DNA of 64,000 nt from CAVSJR01 sp963728285 (GCA_963728285.1 CAVSJR010000001.1:248001-312000); one strand, 5' to 3'; shown: positions 25,600-35,368, counted from the stretch's first letter. Notes: a model not told the origin generated them from the sequence alone. Numbers and translations: made by a program.

Positions 25600-27831
25600 T
25601 CAGCCGGCCAGCATCTTCGGCAGCGCCCCTTCGTAGAGGGCCGTCGCCTCCTCGACCGTCGTCTCGAACATCGAGTCGAACATCATGCGTGGGCCGCCGG
25701 TCTCGCCGATCCGGACGGCGGGCACCGACACCTCGGACGCGAGGTGCTCGAACGACTCGGCCTTCGCCGGGTCGACGGAGACCACGGCCCGCGACGCCGA
25801 TTCGGAGAACAGCGTCACGTACCAGGGGGCATCCCCCGGCAGCGTCACCGCGAAGCCCGTCCCACCGGCGATGGCGCACTCGGCCAGGGCGACCGCGAGC
25901 CCTCCGTCGCCGCAGTCGTGAGCCGAGCCGATCGTGTCCCGCCTCGCCCCCTCGACGAGCAGGCGATGCAGCGCCGCCTCCCGCTCGAGGTCGAGGGCCG
26001 GCGGACGCCCGGAGACGCGGCCGAGCACCACCTCGGCGAACTCCGAGCCGCCGAGCTCCGCGATCGTGTCGCCGACGAGATACACGACACGGCCCGGGCC
26101 CGCGAAGGCCGGACGGAGCATGAGGCGGTAGTCCTCGATCAGCCCGAGCATCCCGATCACCGGCGTCGGCCAGATCGCGCTGTCGCCGGACTCGTTGTAG
26201 AAGCTGACGTTCCCCCCGGTCACCGGCGTCCCCAGCGCCCGGCATGCGTCACCCATGCCCCGGATGGACTCGGCGAACTGCCACATGACCTCGGGTCGCT
26301 CGGGGTTGCCGAAATTGAGGCAGTTCGTGATCGCGAGCGGCTGCGCGCCGGCGCAGGCGACGTTCCTCGCGGCCTCGGCCACGGCATGCGCCGCGCCGAG
26401 GTACGGGTCGAGGTGACCGTAGCGCCCCTTGCCGTCCGTGGACACCGCGACGGCCTTGAGCGTCCCCTCGATGCGGATCACGGCGGCGTCGGCTCCGGGA
26501 CCCGCGACCGTGTTCCCCCCCACGAGCTGGTCGTACTGCTGGAAGACCACGCGCTTGCTCGCGACGTTCGGGGAGCCGAGGACACCGAAGAACGCATCCG
26601 CCGGAGCGACGTCCACGGTCGCGAAGGTGGGATCGTCGTCGATTCCGCCCGAGGCCCCGGAGGGGCGAGCCATCGGGCGGTCGTACTCGGGCCCCTCGTC
26701 GACGAGCGACCGGGCGGGGACGTCGGCGACCAGCTCGCCCCCGGCCCGCACGCGCAGCCGGCCACCCCGCGTGAGCCGGGCGACCTCCGTCGACTGGATG
26801 CCCCAGCGATCGCAGATCTCCTGCACCTCTCGCCGACGCTCGTCCGATACGACGGCCAGCATCCGCTCCTGGGACTCCGAGGTCAGGATCTCGAAGGCCT
26901 CCATGTCGGGCGCGCGGAGCGGCACGGCGTCGAGGTCGAGGTCGGCGCCGAGGCCGGCCCGAGCGGCGGACTCGGAGACCGCGCAGGTGATGCCCGCCCC
27001 GCCCAGGTCCTGGAGGCCCTGCAGCACCCCACGCTCGACCATCTCGAGCGACGCCTCGATGAGCAGCTTCTCGGCGAACGGGTCCCCGATCTGCACGCTC
27101 GGCCGCGATGCCTGGGCACCGTCGTCGAGCGTCGCGCTCGCCAGCACCGAGACGCCGCCGATGCCGTCGCGGCCGGTCGGCGCGCCGAACAGGATCACCG
27201 AGGACCCGGCGAGGACCGGCTTCGCGCTCGTCACCAGCCCATCCGATCGCGCCACCCCGACGCACATGACGTTCACCGTGGGGTTGGCCGAATGCGGCTC
27301 GGAGAACCCGATCTCGCCGCCGACCGTCGGAACCCCGATGCAGTTGCCGTACCCACCGATCCCGGCCACGACGCCGTCGAACAGCCACCGGTTTCGCTCG
27401 TCGCTCAGGGGGCCGAATCGCAGCGGGTCGAGCAGCGCGACGGGTCGCGCGCCCATGGAGATGATGTCGCGGACGATGCCGCCGACCCCGGTCGCCGCCC
27501 CCTGGTAGGGCTCGATGGCGCTCGGGTGCGAGTGGCTCTCCATCTTGAAGACGACCGCCTGCCCATCCCCGATGTCGACGGCGCCGGCGTCCTGCCCGGG
27601 GCCGACGAGGATCGCCGGCCCCTCCGTCGGCAGCGTGCGGAGGTGGATCTTGCTGGACTTGTAGGAGCAGTGCTCCGACCACATCGCGGCGTACATGGCG
27701 AGCTCCGCTCGCGACGGATCGCGTTCGAGGGCCTCGTGGATCCGGTCGAGCTCGTCATCGGTCAGGCCGAGCGCCCGATGGAGCGGCTGCCCCGCGCCGG
27801 CGGCGCGAGCGATCACCGGCGGCTCGGTCAC
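25600..27831 (-). CDS. purL: Phosphoribosylformylglycinamidine synthase subunit PurL
   Basis: An intact 743-residue small-type PurL, the ATP-dependent synthase subunit that works with PurQ (glutaminase) and PurS. Landmarks are MWSEHCSYKSSK near the N-terminus, FKMESHSHPSAIEPYQGAATGVGG, the GIGGYGNCIGVPTVGGEI segment, TLDDGAQASRPSVQ and LNFGNPERPEV. The second half has PVTGGNVSFYNESG and AHDCGDGGLAVALAE. ATG 27831 overlaps the purQ stop (ATGA). It is the last gene of the purA-to-purL operon and converges with the HAD gene. Confidence 0.96.
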   Translation of the reverse strand: MTEPPVIARAAGAGQPLHRALGLTDDELDRIHEALERDPSRAELAMYAAMWSEHCSYKSSKIHLRTLPTEGPAILVGPGQDAGAVDIGDGQAVVFKMESHSHPSAIEPYQGAATGVGGIVRDIISMGARPVALLDPLRFGPLSDERNRWLFDGVVAGIGGYGNCIGVPTVGGEIGFSEPHSANPTVNVMCVGVARSDGLVTSAKPVLAGSSVILFGAPTGRDGIGGVSVLASATLDDGAQASRPSVQIGDPFAEKLLIEASLEMVERGVLQGLQDLGGAGITCAVSESAARAGLGADLDLDAVPLRAPDMEAFEILTSESQERMLAVVSDERRREVQEICDRWGIQSTEVARLTRGGRLRVRAGGELVADVPARSLVDEGPEYDRPMARPSGASGGIDDDPTFATVDVAPADAFFGVLGSPNVASKRVVFQQYDQLVGGNTVAGPGADAAVIRIEGTLKAVAVSTDGKGRYGHLDPYLGAAHAVAEAARNVACAGAQPLAITNCLNFGNPERPEVMWQFAESIRGMGDACRALGTPVTGGNVSFYNESGDSAIWPTPVIGMLGLIEDYRLMLRPAFAGPGRVVYLVGDTIAELGGSEFAEVVLGRVSGRPPALDLEREAALHRLLVEGARRDTIGSAHDCGDGGLAVALAECAIAGGTGFAVTLPGDAPWYVTLFSESASRAVVSVDPAKAESFEHLASEVSVPAVRIGETGGPRMMFDSMFETTVEEATALYEGALPKMLAG

Positions 27832-28538
27832 ACGGGCGCCGCGACGTGGGCCAGCAGCGACGCGAACAGCGGTTGCCCGCCCGTCGGGCCGACGTCGGGG
27901 TCGACGGCGTGTTCGGGATGCGGCATCAACCCGACGACGTTGCCCGCGTCGCTTCGCACGCCCGCGATGTTGTGGACGCTGCCGTTCGGCGCATGCTCGG
28001 CGTCCACCTCCCCGTCGGGCGAGCAGTAGCGGAACACGACGAGCCCCTCGTCCTCGATCCTCCGAAGCTCCTCCTCGCCGGCGACGAACTGGCCCTCGCC
28101 GTGCTTGATCGGAATGGAGAGGAGCTCCCCGGGGATCAGCCGTTCCGTGACCGGGGTCGCGGACGTCTCCACGCGCAGCGCCACCTCACGGCAGACGAAC
28201 CGCAGGGACCGATTCCGGATGAGCGCGCCGGGAAGGAGGCCTGCTTCGCAGAGGATCTGAAAGCCGTTGCAGATCCCGAGGACCGGCCCCCCTCGCTCGG
28301 CGAACGCGCGCACCTCGCCCATCACACGCGCGAACCGCGCGATCGCGCCGGCTCGCAGATAGTCGCCGTAGGAGAATCCCCCGGGCAGGACGACGGCGTC
28401 CACGTCGCCGAGGGCGGCATCGTCGTGCCAGATCGGGACCCCCGCTCCTCCCATGGCGTCGATCGCGCGCAGCGCGTCACGGTCGTCGAGGGATCCCGGG
28501 AACGTCACGACGCCGATCCGGGGCCGAACGTCGGTCAG
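27828..28538 (-). CDS. purQ: Phosphoribosylformylglycinamidine synthase subunit PurQ
   Basis: The glutaminase subunit of FGAM synthase, 236 residues. RIGVVTFPGSLDDRDA opens the domain; GICNGFQILCEAG holds the nucleophile Cys and GLMPHPEHAVDP the His/Glu of the triad. No ATG, GTG or TTG fits the family N-terminus. CTG at 28536-28538 is the best start: it overlaps the purS stop as CTGA, just like the ATGA/GTGA joins elsewhere in the operon, and GGAGG lies seven bases before it. A CTG start is rare, so a local base error is an alternative. Confidence 0.88.
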   Translation of the reverse strand: MTDVRPRIGVVTFPGSLDDRDALRAIDAMGGAGVPIWHDDAALGDVDAVVLPGGFSYGDYLRAGAIARFARVMGEVRAFAERGGPVLGICNGFQILCEAGLLPGALIRNRSLRFVCREVALRVETSATPVTERLIPGELLSIPIKHGEGQFVAGEEELRRIEDEGLVVFRYCSPDGEVDAEHAPNGSVHNIAGVRSDAGNVVGLMPHPEHAVDPDVGPTGGQPLFASLLAHVAAPV

Positions 28539-28795
28539 GAGGTCACCTCCTCGGCCGTGAGGATCTGGAAGTCCTCGATCACCGGGTTGGACAGCAGCCG
28601 GCGGGCCATCTCCTCGACCTGCTCGCGCGCGGCCATGTGGCTGCCGGCGTCGACCGTGACGTCGATGTGCTTGCCGACGCGGACGTTCGACACGTTCGTC
28701 CACCCGAGGGCCGGGAGCGAGCCCTCCACGGCCTTTCCCTGCGGATCGGAGAGGCCCGGCTTCAGCGACACGAGCACCTCGAACCGATGCCTCAC
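28535..28795 (-). CDS. purS: Phosphoribosylformylglycinamidine synthase subunit PurS
   Basis: An 86-residue PurS, which bridges PurL and PurQ. The pattern FEVLVSLKPGLSDPQGKAVEGSLPALG, VSNVRVGKHIDV and a C-terminal NPVIEDFQI is typical. Length matches the family. The ATG at 28795 overlaps the purC stop (ATGA). It carries the ribosome site of purQ within its last codons. Confidence 0.93.
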   Translation of the reverse strand: MRHRFEVLVSLKPGLSDPQGKAVEGSLPALGWTNVSNVRVGKHIDVTVDAGSHMAAREQVEEMARRLLSNPVIEDFQILTAEEVTS

Positions 28796-29688
28796 GGGGG
28801 GGCGACCTCCATGCGTCGAAGGTACGCGGCGAACGACTCTCCCGTCAGCCGCTCATAGGCCTCGCGGTACCGGCCGGCGGTCTGATCGACGACCTCCGGC
28901 GGCAGCACGGGCGCCGGAGGCTGCTTGTCCCAGCCTCGACCCTCGAGCCAGTCGCGCACGAACTGCTTGTCGAACGACGGCTGCGGGCCGCCCGGGCGAT
29001 ATCCCTCGGACGGCCAGAACCGCGAGGAGTCCGGGGTACCCACCTCGTCGATCAGCAGCAGCTCGCCGTCGGAGAATCCGAACTCCAGCTTCGTGTCCGC
29101 GAGGATGATCCCCCGCTGCATCGATGCCTCGGCCATGCGCTCATACAGGCCGACCGTGAGCTCCCTCAGCCGTTCGAACAGCCCGGTCCCGACCAGGGCG
29201 CGACCCTCATCCGGATCGACGGGCATGTCGTGGCCCTCCGTCGCCTTGGTGGTCGGCGTGAAGATCGGCTCGTCGAGCCGGTCCGACTCCAGGAGGCCCG
29301 GTCGCAGGGGCACCCCACAGATCGCCCCGGTCTCCCGGTACTGCTTCCACCCGGATCCCGCGAGATACCCGCGGGCGACGCATTCGAGCGGAATCACGTC
29401 CGCGCGCTTCACCAGCATCGAGCGCCCGGCGAGCTCCGGGTCACCCGTGAACGGCGGCGGCAACCCGCCCGGGGCCGCGGCCAGGACGTGATTGCCGACG
29501 AGCTCACGTGTGTGATCGAACCAGAAGAGCGAGAGTCCGGTGAGCACGCGACCCTTGTCCGGGATCGGGGTCGGAAGGATCACATCGAACGCCGAGATTC
29601 GGTCGGTCGCCACGAGGAGGAGATCGCGTCCGGCCTGGTAGATGTCACGGACCTTGCCGCGAGCATGCAGCTGGCTCGTCGAGCTCAT
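28792..29688 (-). CDS. purC: SAICAR synthetase
   Basis: Phosphoribosylaminoimidazole-succinocarboxamide synthase, 298 residues, intact. It condenses CAIR with aspartate using ATP. Motifs are GKVRDIYQAGRDLLLVATDRISAFD at the nucleotide site (read in parts), LECVARGYLAGSGWKQY, ILADTKLEFGF and IDEVGTPDSSRFW. It starts at ATG 29688, overlapping the purB stop (ATGA), and overlaps purS at its end. Its product feeds the neighbouring purB. Confidence 0.95.
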   Translation of the reverse strand: MSSTSQLHARGKVRDIYQAGRDLLLVATDRISAFDVILPTPIPDKGRVLTGLSLFWFDHTRELVGNHVLAAAPGGLPPPFTGDPELAGRSMLVKRADVIPLECVARGYLAGSGWKQYRETGAICGVPLRPGLLESDRLDEPIFTPTTKATEGHDMPVDPDEGRALVGTGLFERLRELTVGLYERMAEASMQRGIILADTKLEFGFSDGELLLIDEVGTPDSSRFWPSEGYRPGGPQPSFDKQFVRDWLEGRGWDKQPPAPVLPPEVVDQTAGRYREAYERLTGESFAAYLRRMEVAPP

Positions 29689-30999
29689 CCCTCGCTCCGG
29701 ACCGGGAGCTTCTCGAGACGGGCGAACACGATGTCGAGGTTGCGCAGGAACCGGGCCGGGTCGAACAGCCCCGTGAGGTCGTCGGGCGTCAGCAGACGGA
29801 GCACCTCCGGATTCGACCCCAGCTCGGCCCGGAAGTCGCCGCCCTCATCCCAGGCCTTGGCGGCGGCGGTCTGCACGATCCGGTACGCCTCGTCGCGCGG
29901 CAGCCCCCGGTCGACGAGCGCGAGCAACACGGTCTGCGAATACGCCAGCCCGCCGTCGGCCTCGAGATTGCGGCGCATGCGATCGGGGTACACGCGCAAA
30001 TCCTGAAGCAGCGTCGTCGCCTCGGACAGCATGAAGGCGACCAGACCGGTCGAGTCGGGCAGGATCACGCGCTCCGCGGACGAATGCGAGATGTCGCGCT
30101 CGTGCCACAGCGCCACGTTCTCGAGCGCCGTCTGCAGGTTGGATCTCACCACGCGAGCCAGGCCACTGATCCGCTCGCTCGCGATCGGGTTCCGCTTGTG
30201 GGGCATCGCCGAGGACCCCTTCTGTCCCTCGGCGAACGGCTCCTGCACCTCGCGCACCTCCGATCGCGCAAGGTGGCGGATCTCCGTCGCGATCTTGTCG
30301 AGCGAGCAGGCCAGGAGGGCGAGCGCGCCCATGTACTCGGCGTGCCGGTCTCGCTGGATGATCTGGCTCGAGGCCTCGGCCGGCCGCAGGCCGAGCCGCG
30401 CGCACACAAGCTCCTCGACGCGCGGATCGAGCTGCGCGTACGTTCCAACGGCCCCAGACACCTTGCCGACGGAGATGACCTCGCGCGCCCTGCGGAGCCG
30501 CTCCCGGTCGCGGTCCAGCTCGAAGGCCCATACGGCGAGCTTGTGGCCGAAGCTCGTCGGCTCGGCATGAATGCCGTGGCTCCGTCCGACGATGACGGTA
30601 TCGCGATGCTCCAACGCCAGACGCTTCGTCACCGCCATCAGCCGCTCCAGCAGGTTGAGCAACACGTCGGCGGACGTCCGGAGCTGCAGCGCGAGCCCGG
30701 TGTCCAGCACGTCGGATGACGTCATGCCCGAAGTGCAGCCACCGGGCCGCCGCCTCCGAGGACTCGCCGACGCACTGAACGAACGCCGCCACGTCGTGGC
30801 GGGTGATCCTCTCGAGCTGCTGAGCACGCTCGACGGAGAAGGACGCCCGCTCGCGGATCTCGGCCGCGTCGGCCTCCGGGACCTCGCCGAGCTCGGCCCG
30901 CGCCTCGACGACCGCGACCTCGACCTCGAGCCAGTTGGCCATCCTGGCCTCGTCCGACCAGATGGCCTGCATCTCCGGGAGCGTGTAGCGGGGGATCAC
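29685..30999 (-). CDS. purB: Adenylosuccinate lyase, one frameshift
   Basis: Adenylosuccinate/SAICAR lyase, about 437 residues after one correction. The N-terminus IPRYTLPEMQAIWSDEARMA and ITRHDVAAFVQC are typical. In a GGG at about 30726 the frame shifts; one G fewer joins RWLHFG to MTSSDVLDTGLAL. The signature loop is SSAMPHKRNPI, preceded by the catalytic region VGRSHGIHAEPTS. The start is GTG 30999, overlapping the purE stop as GTGA; the stop overlaps purC. Confidence 0.9.
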
Positions 31000-31472
31000 A
31001 GCCGCAGTCCCTCCGCCAGGTCGTCCTTGAATCGCCACAACCGTGCCTGGGTGTCCGGGTTTCCGACGCCGACGATCTGGGCGGCGAGCACGGCCGCGTT
31101 CACGGCCGCGTCGACGCCGACGGTCGCAACGGGGACGCCCATGGGCATCTGCGCGGTGACCGAGAGGGCCTCCCACCCGCCCATCTGAGGCAGGGACGCG
31201 ATCGGCACGCCGATGACCGGGACAATGGTCCTCGCCGCGACCGCCGCCGCCAGATGCCCCGAGATGCCGGTGCTGCAGATGATGACCTTGACTCCCCGGT
31301 CGAAGGCCGTCCTCGCATACTCGTCGACGAGATCGGGATTCCGCGAGGACGACATCACGCGAACCTCGTGTGGGATGTCGAATTTCTCGAGGATGGCACC
31401 GGCCTGCTGAAGCACCGGAAGCTCGGACGGCGACGCCACGAGGACGCCGACGATCGGGCTTCGCTCGATCAC
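30996..31472 (-). CDS. purE: PurE-family protein with altered active-site motifs
   Basis: A 158-residue PurE-fold protein (N5-CAIR mutase family) in the expected operon slot. Overall alignment with PurE is good (VGVLVASPSELPVLQQAG, IPHEVRV, VPVIGVP, AQMPMGVPVATVG, NAAVLAAQI). The phosphate-binding GSxSD motif is ASPSE, the catalytic SAHRTP is SSSRNP with no His, and AGAGGAAHLPG is CSTGISGHLAA. The frame is continuous through these motifs. It may be a divergent enzyme, a regulator, or replaced in function by another PurE elsewhere; no purK is in the window. ATG 31472 directly follows the purD stop. Confidence 0.82.
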   Translation of the reverse strand: MIERSPIVGVLVASPSELPVLQQAGAILEKFDIPHEVRVMSSSRNPDLVDEYARTAFDRGVKVIICSTGISGHLAAAVAARTIVPVIGVPIASLPQMGGWEALSVTAQMPMGVPVATVGVDAAVNAAVLAAQIVGVGNPDTQARLWRFKDDLAEGLRL

Positions 31473-32736
31473 TCAGGCCTCCCCAGCGATGTCGGTCCGA
31501 TACTGCATCCCATCGAATGAGATACGGTCGAGGGCCCGGTAGGCCGTCGTGCGGGCATCGGCGAGCGAGTCTCCGAGCCCGCTGATCGAGAGGACGCGGC
31601 CTCCGGCGCTCACCACTCTACCGTTTCGCTCCGCGGTGCCCGAATGGAACACGACCGCGCCTTCCACCTCCTCGGCATCGCGCAGGCCCCGGATCTCGAA
31701 GCCCGTCCTGTACGGTCCCGGGTATCCCCCTGAGGCCGCGACGACGGTCACGCACGGCTCCGGCCGCCAGTTCACCTTGTAGTTCGAGAGGTTCCCCTCG
31801 ATGCACGCGAGGAGGATCTCGCCGAGATCGGAGACGAGCCGGGGCATGATCGACCTCCGCCTCCGGGTCGCCGAATCTGCAGTTGAACTCGAGGAGCTTG
31901 GGCCCCTGCTCCGTCAGCATGCACCCGGCGTATAGCACGCCTCGGTACCGAACGCCCTCGGCCTCCATCGCGCGGACCGCCCAGGAGATGATCTCGTCGT
32001 AGATCCTCTGCTCGGTGTGCTCGTCGACGAAGTCGACCGGGGAGTAGGCGCCCATGCCGCCCGTGTTCGGGCCGACGTCCCCATCGTCGGCGCGCTTGTA
32101 GTCCTGGGCCAGGACGAGGGGGAGGATCTCCTTGCCGTCGGTGACGGCGAAGGCGGATACCTCCCGGCCCTCCAGATACTCCTCGAGCAGCACCCGGGCT
32201 CCCGCCTCGCCGAATGCCCGATCCACCAGCGCCGAGCGGATGGCCACGACCGCCTCGCTACGCTCGTCGGTGACGGTCACGCCCTTCCCGGACGCCAGGC
32301 CGTCGACCTTGACGACGTAGGGCGGGCCGATCTCGTCGAGGTAGGCCTCGGCGTCGCCGACGCCCGAGAACGCCCTCGACCGCGCCGCGGGGATCCCGTA
32401 GCGCTCGCAGAGGTCCTTGGTCCATTCCTTCGATGTCTCGATTCGGGCCGCCTGGCGGGAGGGGCCGAAGACCCGTCGGCCGTCGGCCTCGAGCTCGTCG
32501 ACGATCCCCGCGGCGAGCGGCGCCTCGGGCCCGATCACCGTGAGATCGATGTCCTCCCGTTCGATGACGTTCCGGATGCCCTCGACGTCGTCGGCGACGA
32601 CGGGCAGGCACGTGGCCTCCCGGGCGATGCCGGCGTTCCCGGGGGCCGCGTACAGGCGATCCACGGTGGGGTTCTGCGCCAGCCGCCACGCGATGGCGTG
32701 CTCCCGGCCCCCCGCACCGACCACGAGGATCCTCAC
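31473..32736 (-). CDS. purD: Phosphoribosylamine-glycine ligase, one frameshift
   Basis: GAR synthetase, ATP-grasp fold, about 420 residues after one correction. RILVVGAGGREHAIAWRL opens the protein; PPYVVKVDGLASGKGV, VLLEEYLEGREVS, PNTGGMGAYSP and EFNCRFGDPEAEV are the ATP-grasp landmarks. Near 31847 one extra base breaks the frame; without it EVIMPRLVSDLGE is restored. GTG 32736 is chosen because GGAGG lies eight bases upstream and the family begins there; an in-frame GTG at 32760 is the alternative. It follows purA by 31 bases. Confidence 0.92.
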
Positions 32737-32767
32737 GCTAATCGCCTCCGTCGGCGTCACCGAGGCG

Positions 32768-34042
32768 TCACCCCGCCGGGAGGCTCTGCTCGCGCGCGGG
32801 GCCGACGGACACCACGCCGATCGGCACCCCGGCGAGATCCTGGAGGCGGTCCAGATACTTCCTGGCGGCCGCGGGGAGGTCCTCGATCGATCTCGCCTCG
32901 CCGAGGGGCTCGTCCCACCCCTCGAGCTCCTCGAACACGGGCTCGGCGTTGTGCACCAGGGACTGGTGCGGAGGGAAGTCGTCGTAGAGCTCCCCGTCCG
33001 CCCGGTAGCCCGTGCAAACCTTGACCGTCGGAAATCCCGACAGGACGTCCAGCTTCGTCACGAACAGCTCCGTCAGGCCGTTCAGGCGAGCGGCGTAGCG
33101 CAGGATGCACGCGTCGAACCAACCGCAGCGCCGCTTTCGCCCAGTGACCGTCCCGAACTCGGCGCCTCGTTCTCCGAGCCGATCGCCGTCGGGGCCGGCG
33201 TCCTCGGTCGGGAACGGGCCGGCGCCGACGCGGGTCACGTAGGCCTTCGTGATCCCGATGACGCGATCGACCTCCTTCGGACCGATGCCCACGGAGGCGA
33301 GCGCGTACCCCGAGATCGGGTTCGACGAGGTCACGAACGGATACGTGCCGTGATCGAGATCGAGCATCGTCCCCTGCGCTCCCTCGAGGAGCACGTTGCT
33401 GCCGTCGCGAAGCGCGTCGTGAAGGAGCTTCGAGGTATCGGCGACGTGCGGCCTCAGGCGGGAGCCGTAACGGAGATAGTCCTCGACGATGGTGTCCGCG
33501 GTCAGGGGCAGCCGGCCGTAGACGCGCGTGAGCAGGACGTTCTTCTCCTTGAGAGCAACCTCGAGCTTCTCTCGCAGGATCTTCTCGTCGAACAGGTCCT
33601 GGATGCGCAGGCCGATCCTCGCCGCCTTGTCCCCATAGGCGGGTCCGATCCCGCGCTTCGTGGTTCCCAGCGCGTTCTTGCCCAGGAATCGTTCGGTGAC
33701 CTTCTCGAGCTCGAGGTGATACGGCATGATCATGTGGCAGTTCCCCGAGACCACCAGCCGGGAGGTGTCGACGCCCAGGGCGGCGAGGCCGTCCATCTCG
33801 CCCAGGAGGAATCCCGGATCCACGACGACCCCGTCGGCGATGACCGAGGTGATGTGGTCGTAGAGGATGCCGGACGGAATCAGCTGCAGCTTGAGCGTAT
33901 GCCCCTCGGCGAGGATGGTGTGGCCGGCGTTGTTCCCGCCCTGATACCGGACGACGAAATCCATTCGATCCGCCAGGTAATCGGTCGCCTTGCCCTTGCC
34001 TTCATCCCCCCACTGGGTCCCGAGCACGATCGAAGCAGGCAT
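32768..34042 (-). CDS. purA: Adenylosuccinate synthetase
   Basis: A 424-residue intact enzyme joining IMP and aspartate with GTP, first step to AMP. The GTP-binding loop GTQWGDEGKGKATD and catalytic residues are at the N-terminus; NNAGHT, TTKRGIGPAYGDKAAR, LLEGAQGTMLDLDHGTYPF and GAGPFPTED are all present. It is the first gene of the purA-D-E-B-C-S-Q-L operon. TAGAAT at 34051-34056 (minus strand) is only eight bases before the ATG, so the operon mRNA may be leaderless. Confidence 0.96.
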   Translation of the reverse strand: MPASIVLGTQWGDEGKGKATDYLADRMDFVVRYQGGNNAGHTILAEGHTLKLQLIPSGILYDHITSVIADGVVVDPGFLLGEMDGLAALGVDTSRLVVSGNCHMIMPYHLELEKVTERFLGKNALGTTKRGIGPAYGDKAARIGLRIQDLFDEKILREKLEVALKEKNVLLTRVYGRLPLTADTIVEDYLRYGSRLRPHVADTSKLLHDALRDGSNVLLEGAQGTMLDLDHGTYPFVTSSNPISGYALASVGIGPKEVDRVIGITKAYVTRVGAGPFPTEDAGPDGDRLGERGAEFGTVTGRKRRCGWFDACILRYAARLNGLTELFVTKLDVLSGFPTVKVCTGYRADGELYDDFPPHQSLVHNAEPVFEELEGWDEPLGEARSIEDLPAAARKYLDRLQDLAGVPIGVVSVGPAREQSLPAG

Positions 34043-34112
34043 CTGCCCTGATTCTATCCGCGGGGCCCATCAGCAGGTTCGGCGCCTCGGCCGCCCGCCG
34101 GGAGCGCGGGCG

Positions 34113-34316
34113 TCAGCGCTCGATTCGGAAACGAATGCGGACGTGGGTCAGGTATTCGCTGATCGTCCCGTCCGCCACGTTCGCGCTCGTCTCAAGGATG
34201 TCCATGCCCTCGATCCCCCGGATCGTCTTCGCCGCCTCGTTCAGCGCCTGCTGCGCGGCGTCCCTCCAGGACTCACCGGACACCCCAACGAGATCGATCG
34301 TCTTGATCACCGCCAT
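34113..34316 (-). CDS. Dodecin family protein
   Basis: A 67-residue dodecin, a small protein that assembles into hollow dodecamers binding flavins and, in some members, CoA. The pattern IKTIDLVGVSGESWRDAAQQ, ALNEAAKTIRGI, a D-I-L-E-T segment and YLTHVRIRFRI is diagnostic. The ATG is at 34314-34316 with a G-rich ribosome site upstream. It lies between purA and the aldolase-like gene on the same strand. Confidence 0.92.
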   Translation of the reverse strand: MAVIKTIDLVGVSGESWRDAAQQALNEAAKTIRGIEGMDILETSANVADGTISEYLTHVRIRFRIER

Positions 34317-34339
34317 GTCGCGCGAACCCCCCGCCGACC

Positions 34340-35255
34340 TCAGCCGGCCCGATAGATGGACACGAACCGCAGGTAGTTCTCGCCGATCCGATCGGCGGCC
34401 GCCTCCCGTGCGAGCGAGCCGCCGACGTATTCCTTCAGGGGATCCCACCAGATCGACCGGCCGATGGCGAACCCCACGTAGCCGGAGACGCCCGACGCCG
34501 TCTTCAGCCAGTGATCGACGGCGGCGTCGTCCGCGCCGCGGCCGAGGACGACGCAGACCACCCGGTCCCGTCCGCCGGTGCGGCACTGCTCGGCGATGCG
34601 CTCGCAGTCGTCGCGATCGTCGAGACCCTCGATCTTCCAGATGTCCGGCTCGACGCCGGCCTGCTGCAGCTCCGCGATGGCCGTCAACATGAGCTCGGCG
34701 CGAAGCTCACGGTCGTAGCGGCCGGTGTCGCCGCCGACGGTCTCGAGCTGGTGCGCTTCCGCCGGCACGAGGAGCTCGAACAGGAACAACCGGTCGTTCG
34801 CGTGGAGCCAGTCTCCGAGGCGCTTCAGCTTCTCGGTCTGGCGCTGATTCATCACGCCGTCGGCCTCGGGGTTGTAGCGCACGAGCACCTTGGAGAAGGT
34901 CGGACTGAAGTCGAGGATGTGCGCATCGAACTCGTCGCCGTACTGGAAGTCGAACTCGTCCTGGCCGCTCTTCTCGACCGGCATGGCGAGCATGATCCCC
35001 CGCTTCCTCGCGTCGCGGGCGATGTCGCGTGCCGAACTGCTCGTCCACCAAGACCCCGGCCGCGTCCCGCAGGACCGGGTCGGGGTCCTTCTCGAGGGCC
35101 GCCAGCATTCCCTCGTAGATGACCTTCTTCGCATCGGCGATCGTGGCGGTCTCCTCCTGCGTCGGTTCGCCCTGAACGCCGAAGAACTTCTTCTGGAAGG
35201 AGCCGCGATGGTCGAACGCGAGGATGTGCAGTTGTCCGTCGTAGCCGAGCTTCAT
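34340..35255 (-). CDS. DUF2090 (IolC/aldolase-like) domain protein, one frameshift
   Basis: About 304 residues after one correction. It begins MKLGYDGQLHILAFDHRGSF, the DUF2090 signature also found as the C-terminal part of 5-dehydro-2-deoxygluconokinase fusions (inositol catabolism), and has the aldolase-type segments MPVEKSGQDEFDFQYG, VLVRYNPEAD, DIWKIEGLDD and GYVGFAIGRSIWWDPL. Near 35030 one G too many breaks the frame between VLVDEQF and ARDIARDARKRG. AGGAGGGGAC precedes ATG 35255. It stands alone without iol genes, so the substrate, perhaps a sugar phosphate, is unknown. Confidence 0.8.
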
Positions 35256-35368
35256 GTCCCCTCCTGCAGGTCGTCGTCCCGATGCTATCTGGTCGGCGTC
35301 GGTCCATGCCGGGACGGCGACGCGGCACCGAGGCACCGAGCGTCCGCCGACTTGTAGTGTGGCGAGCC

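Noticed and set aside
25510..28029. A 839-codon plus-strand frame opposite purL/purQ
   Set aside because: It is antisense to two unmistakable purine genes, its composition is Arg/Asp/His-rich and no domain is visible. Composition shadow.
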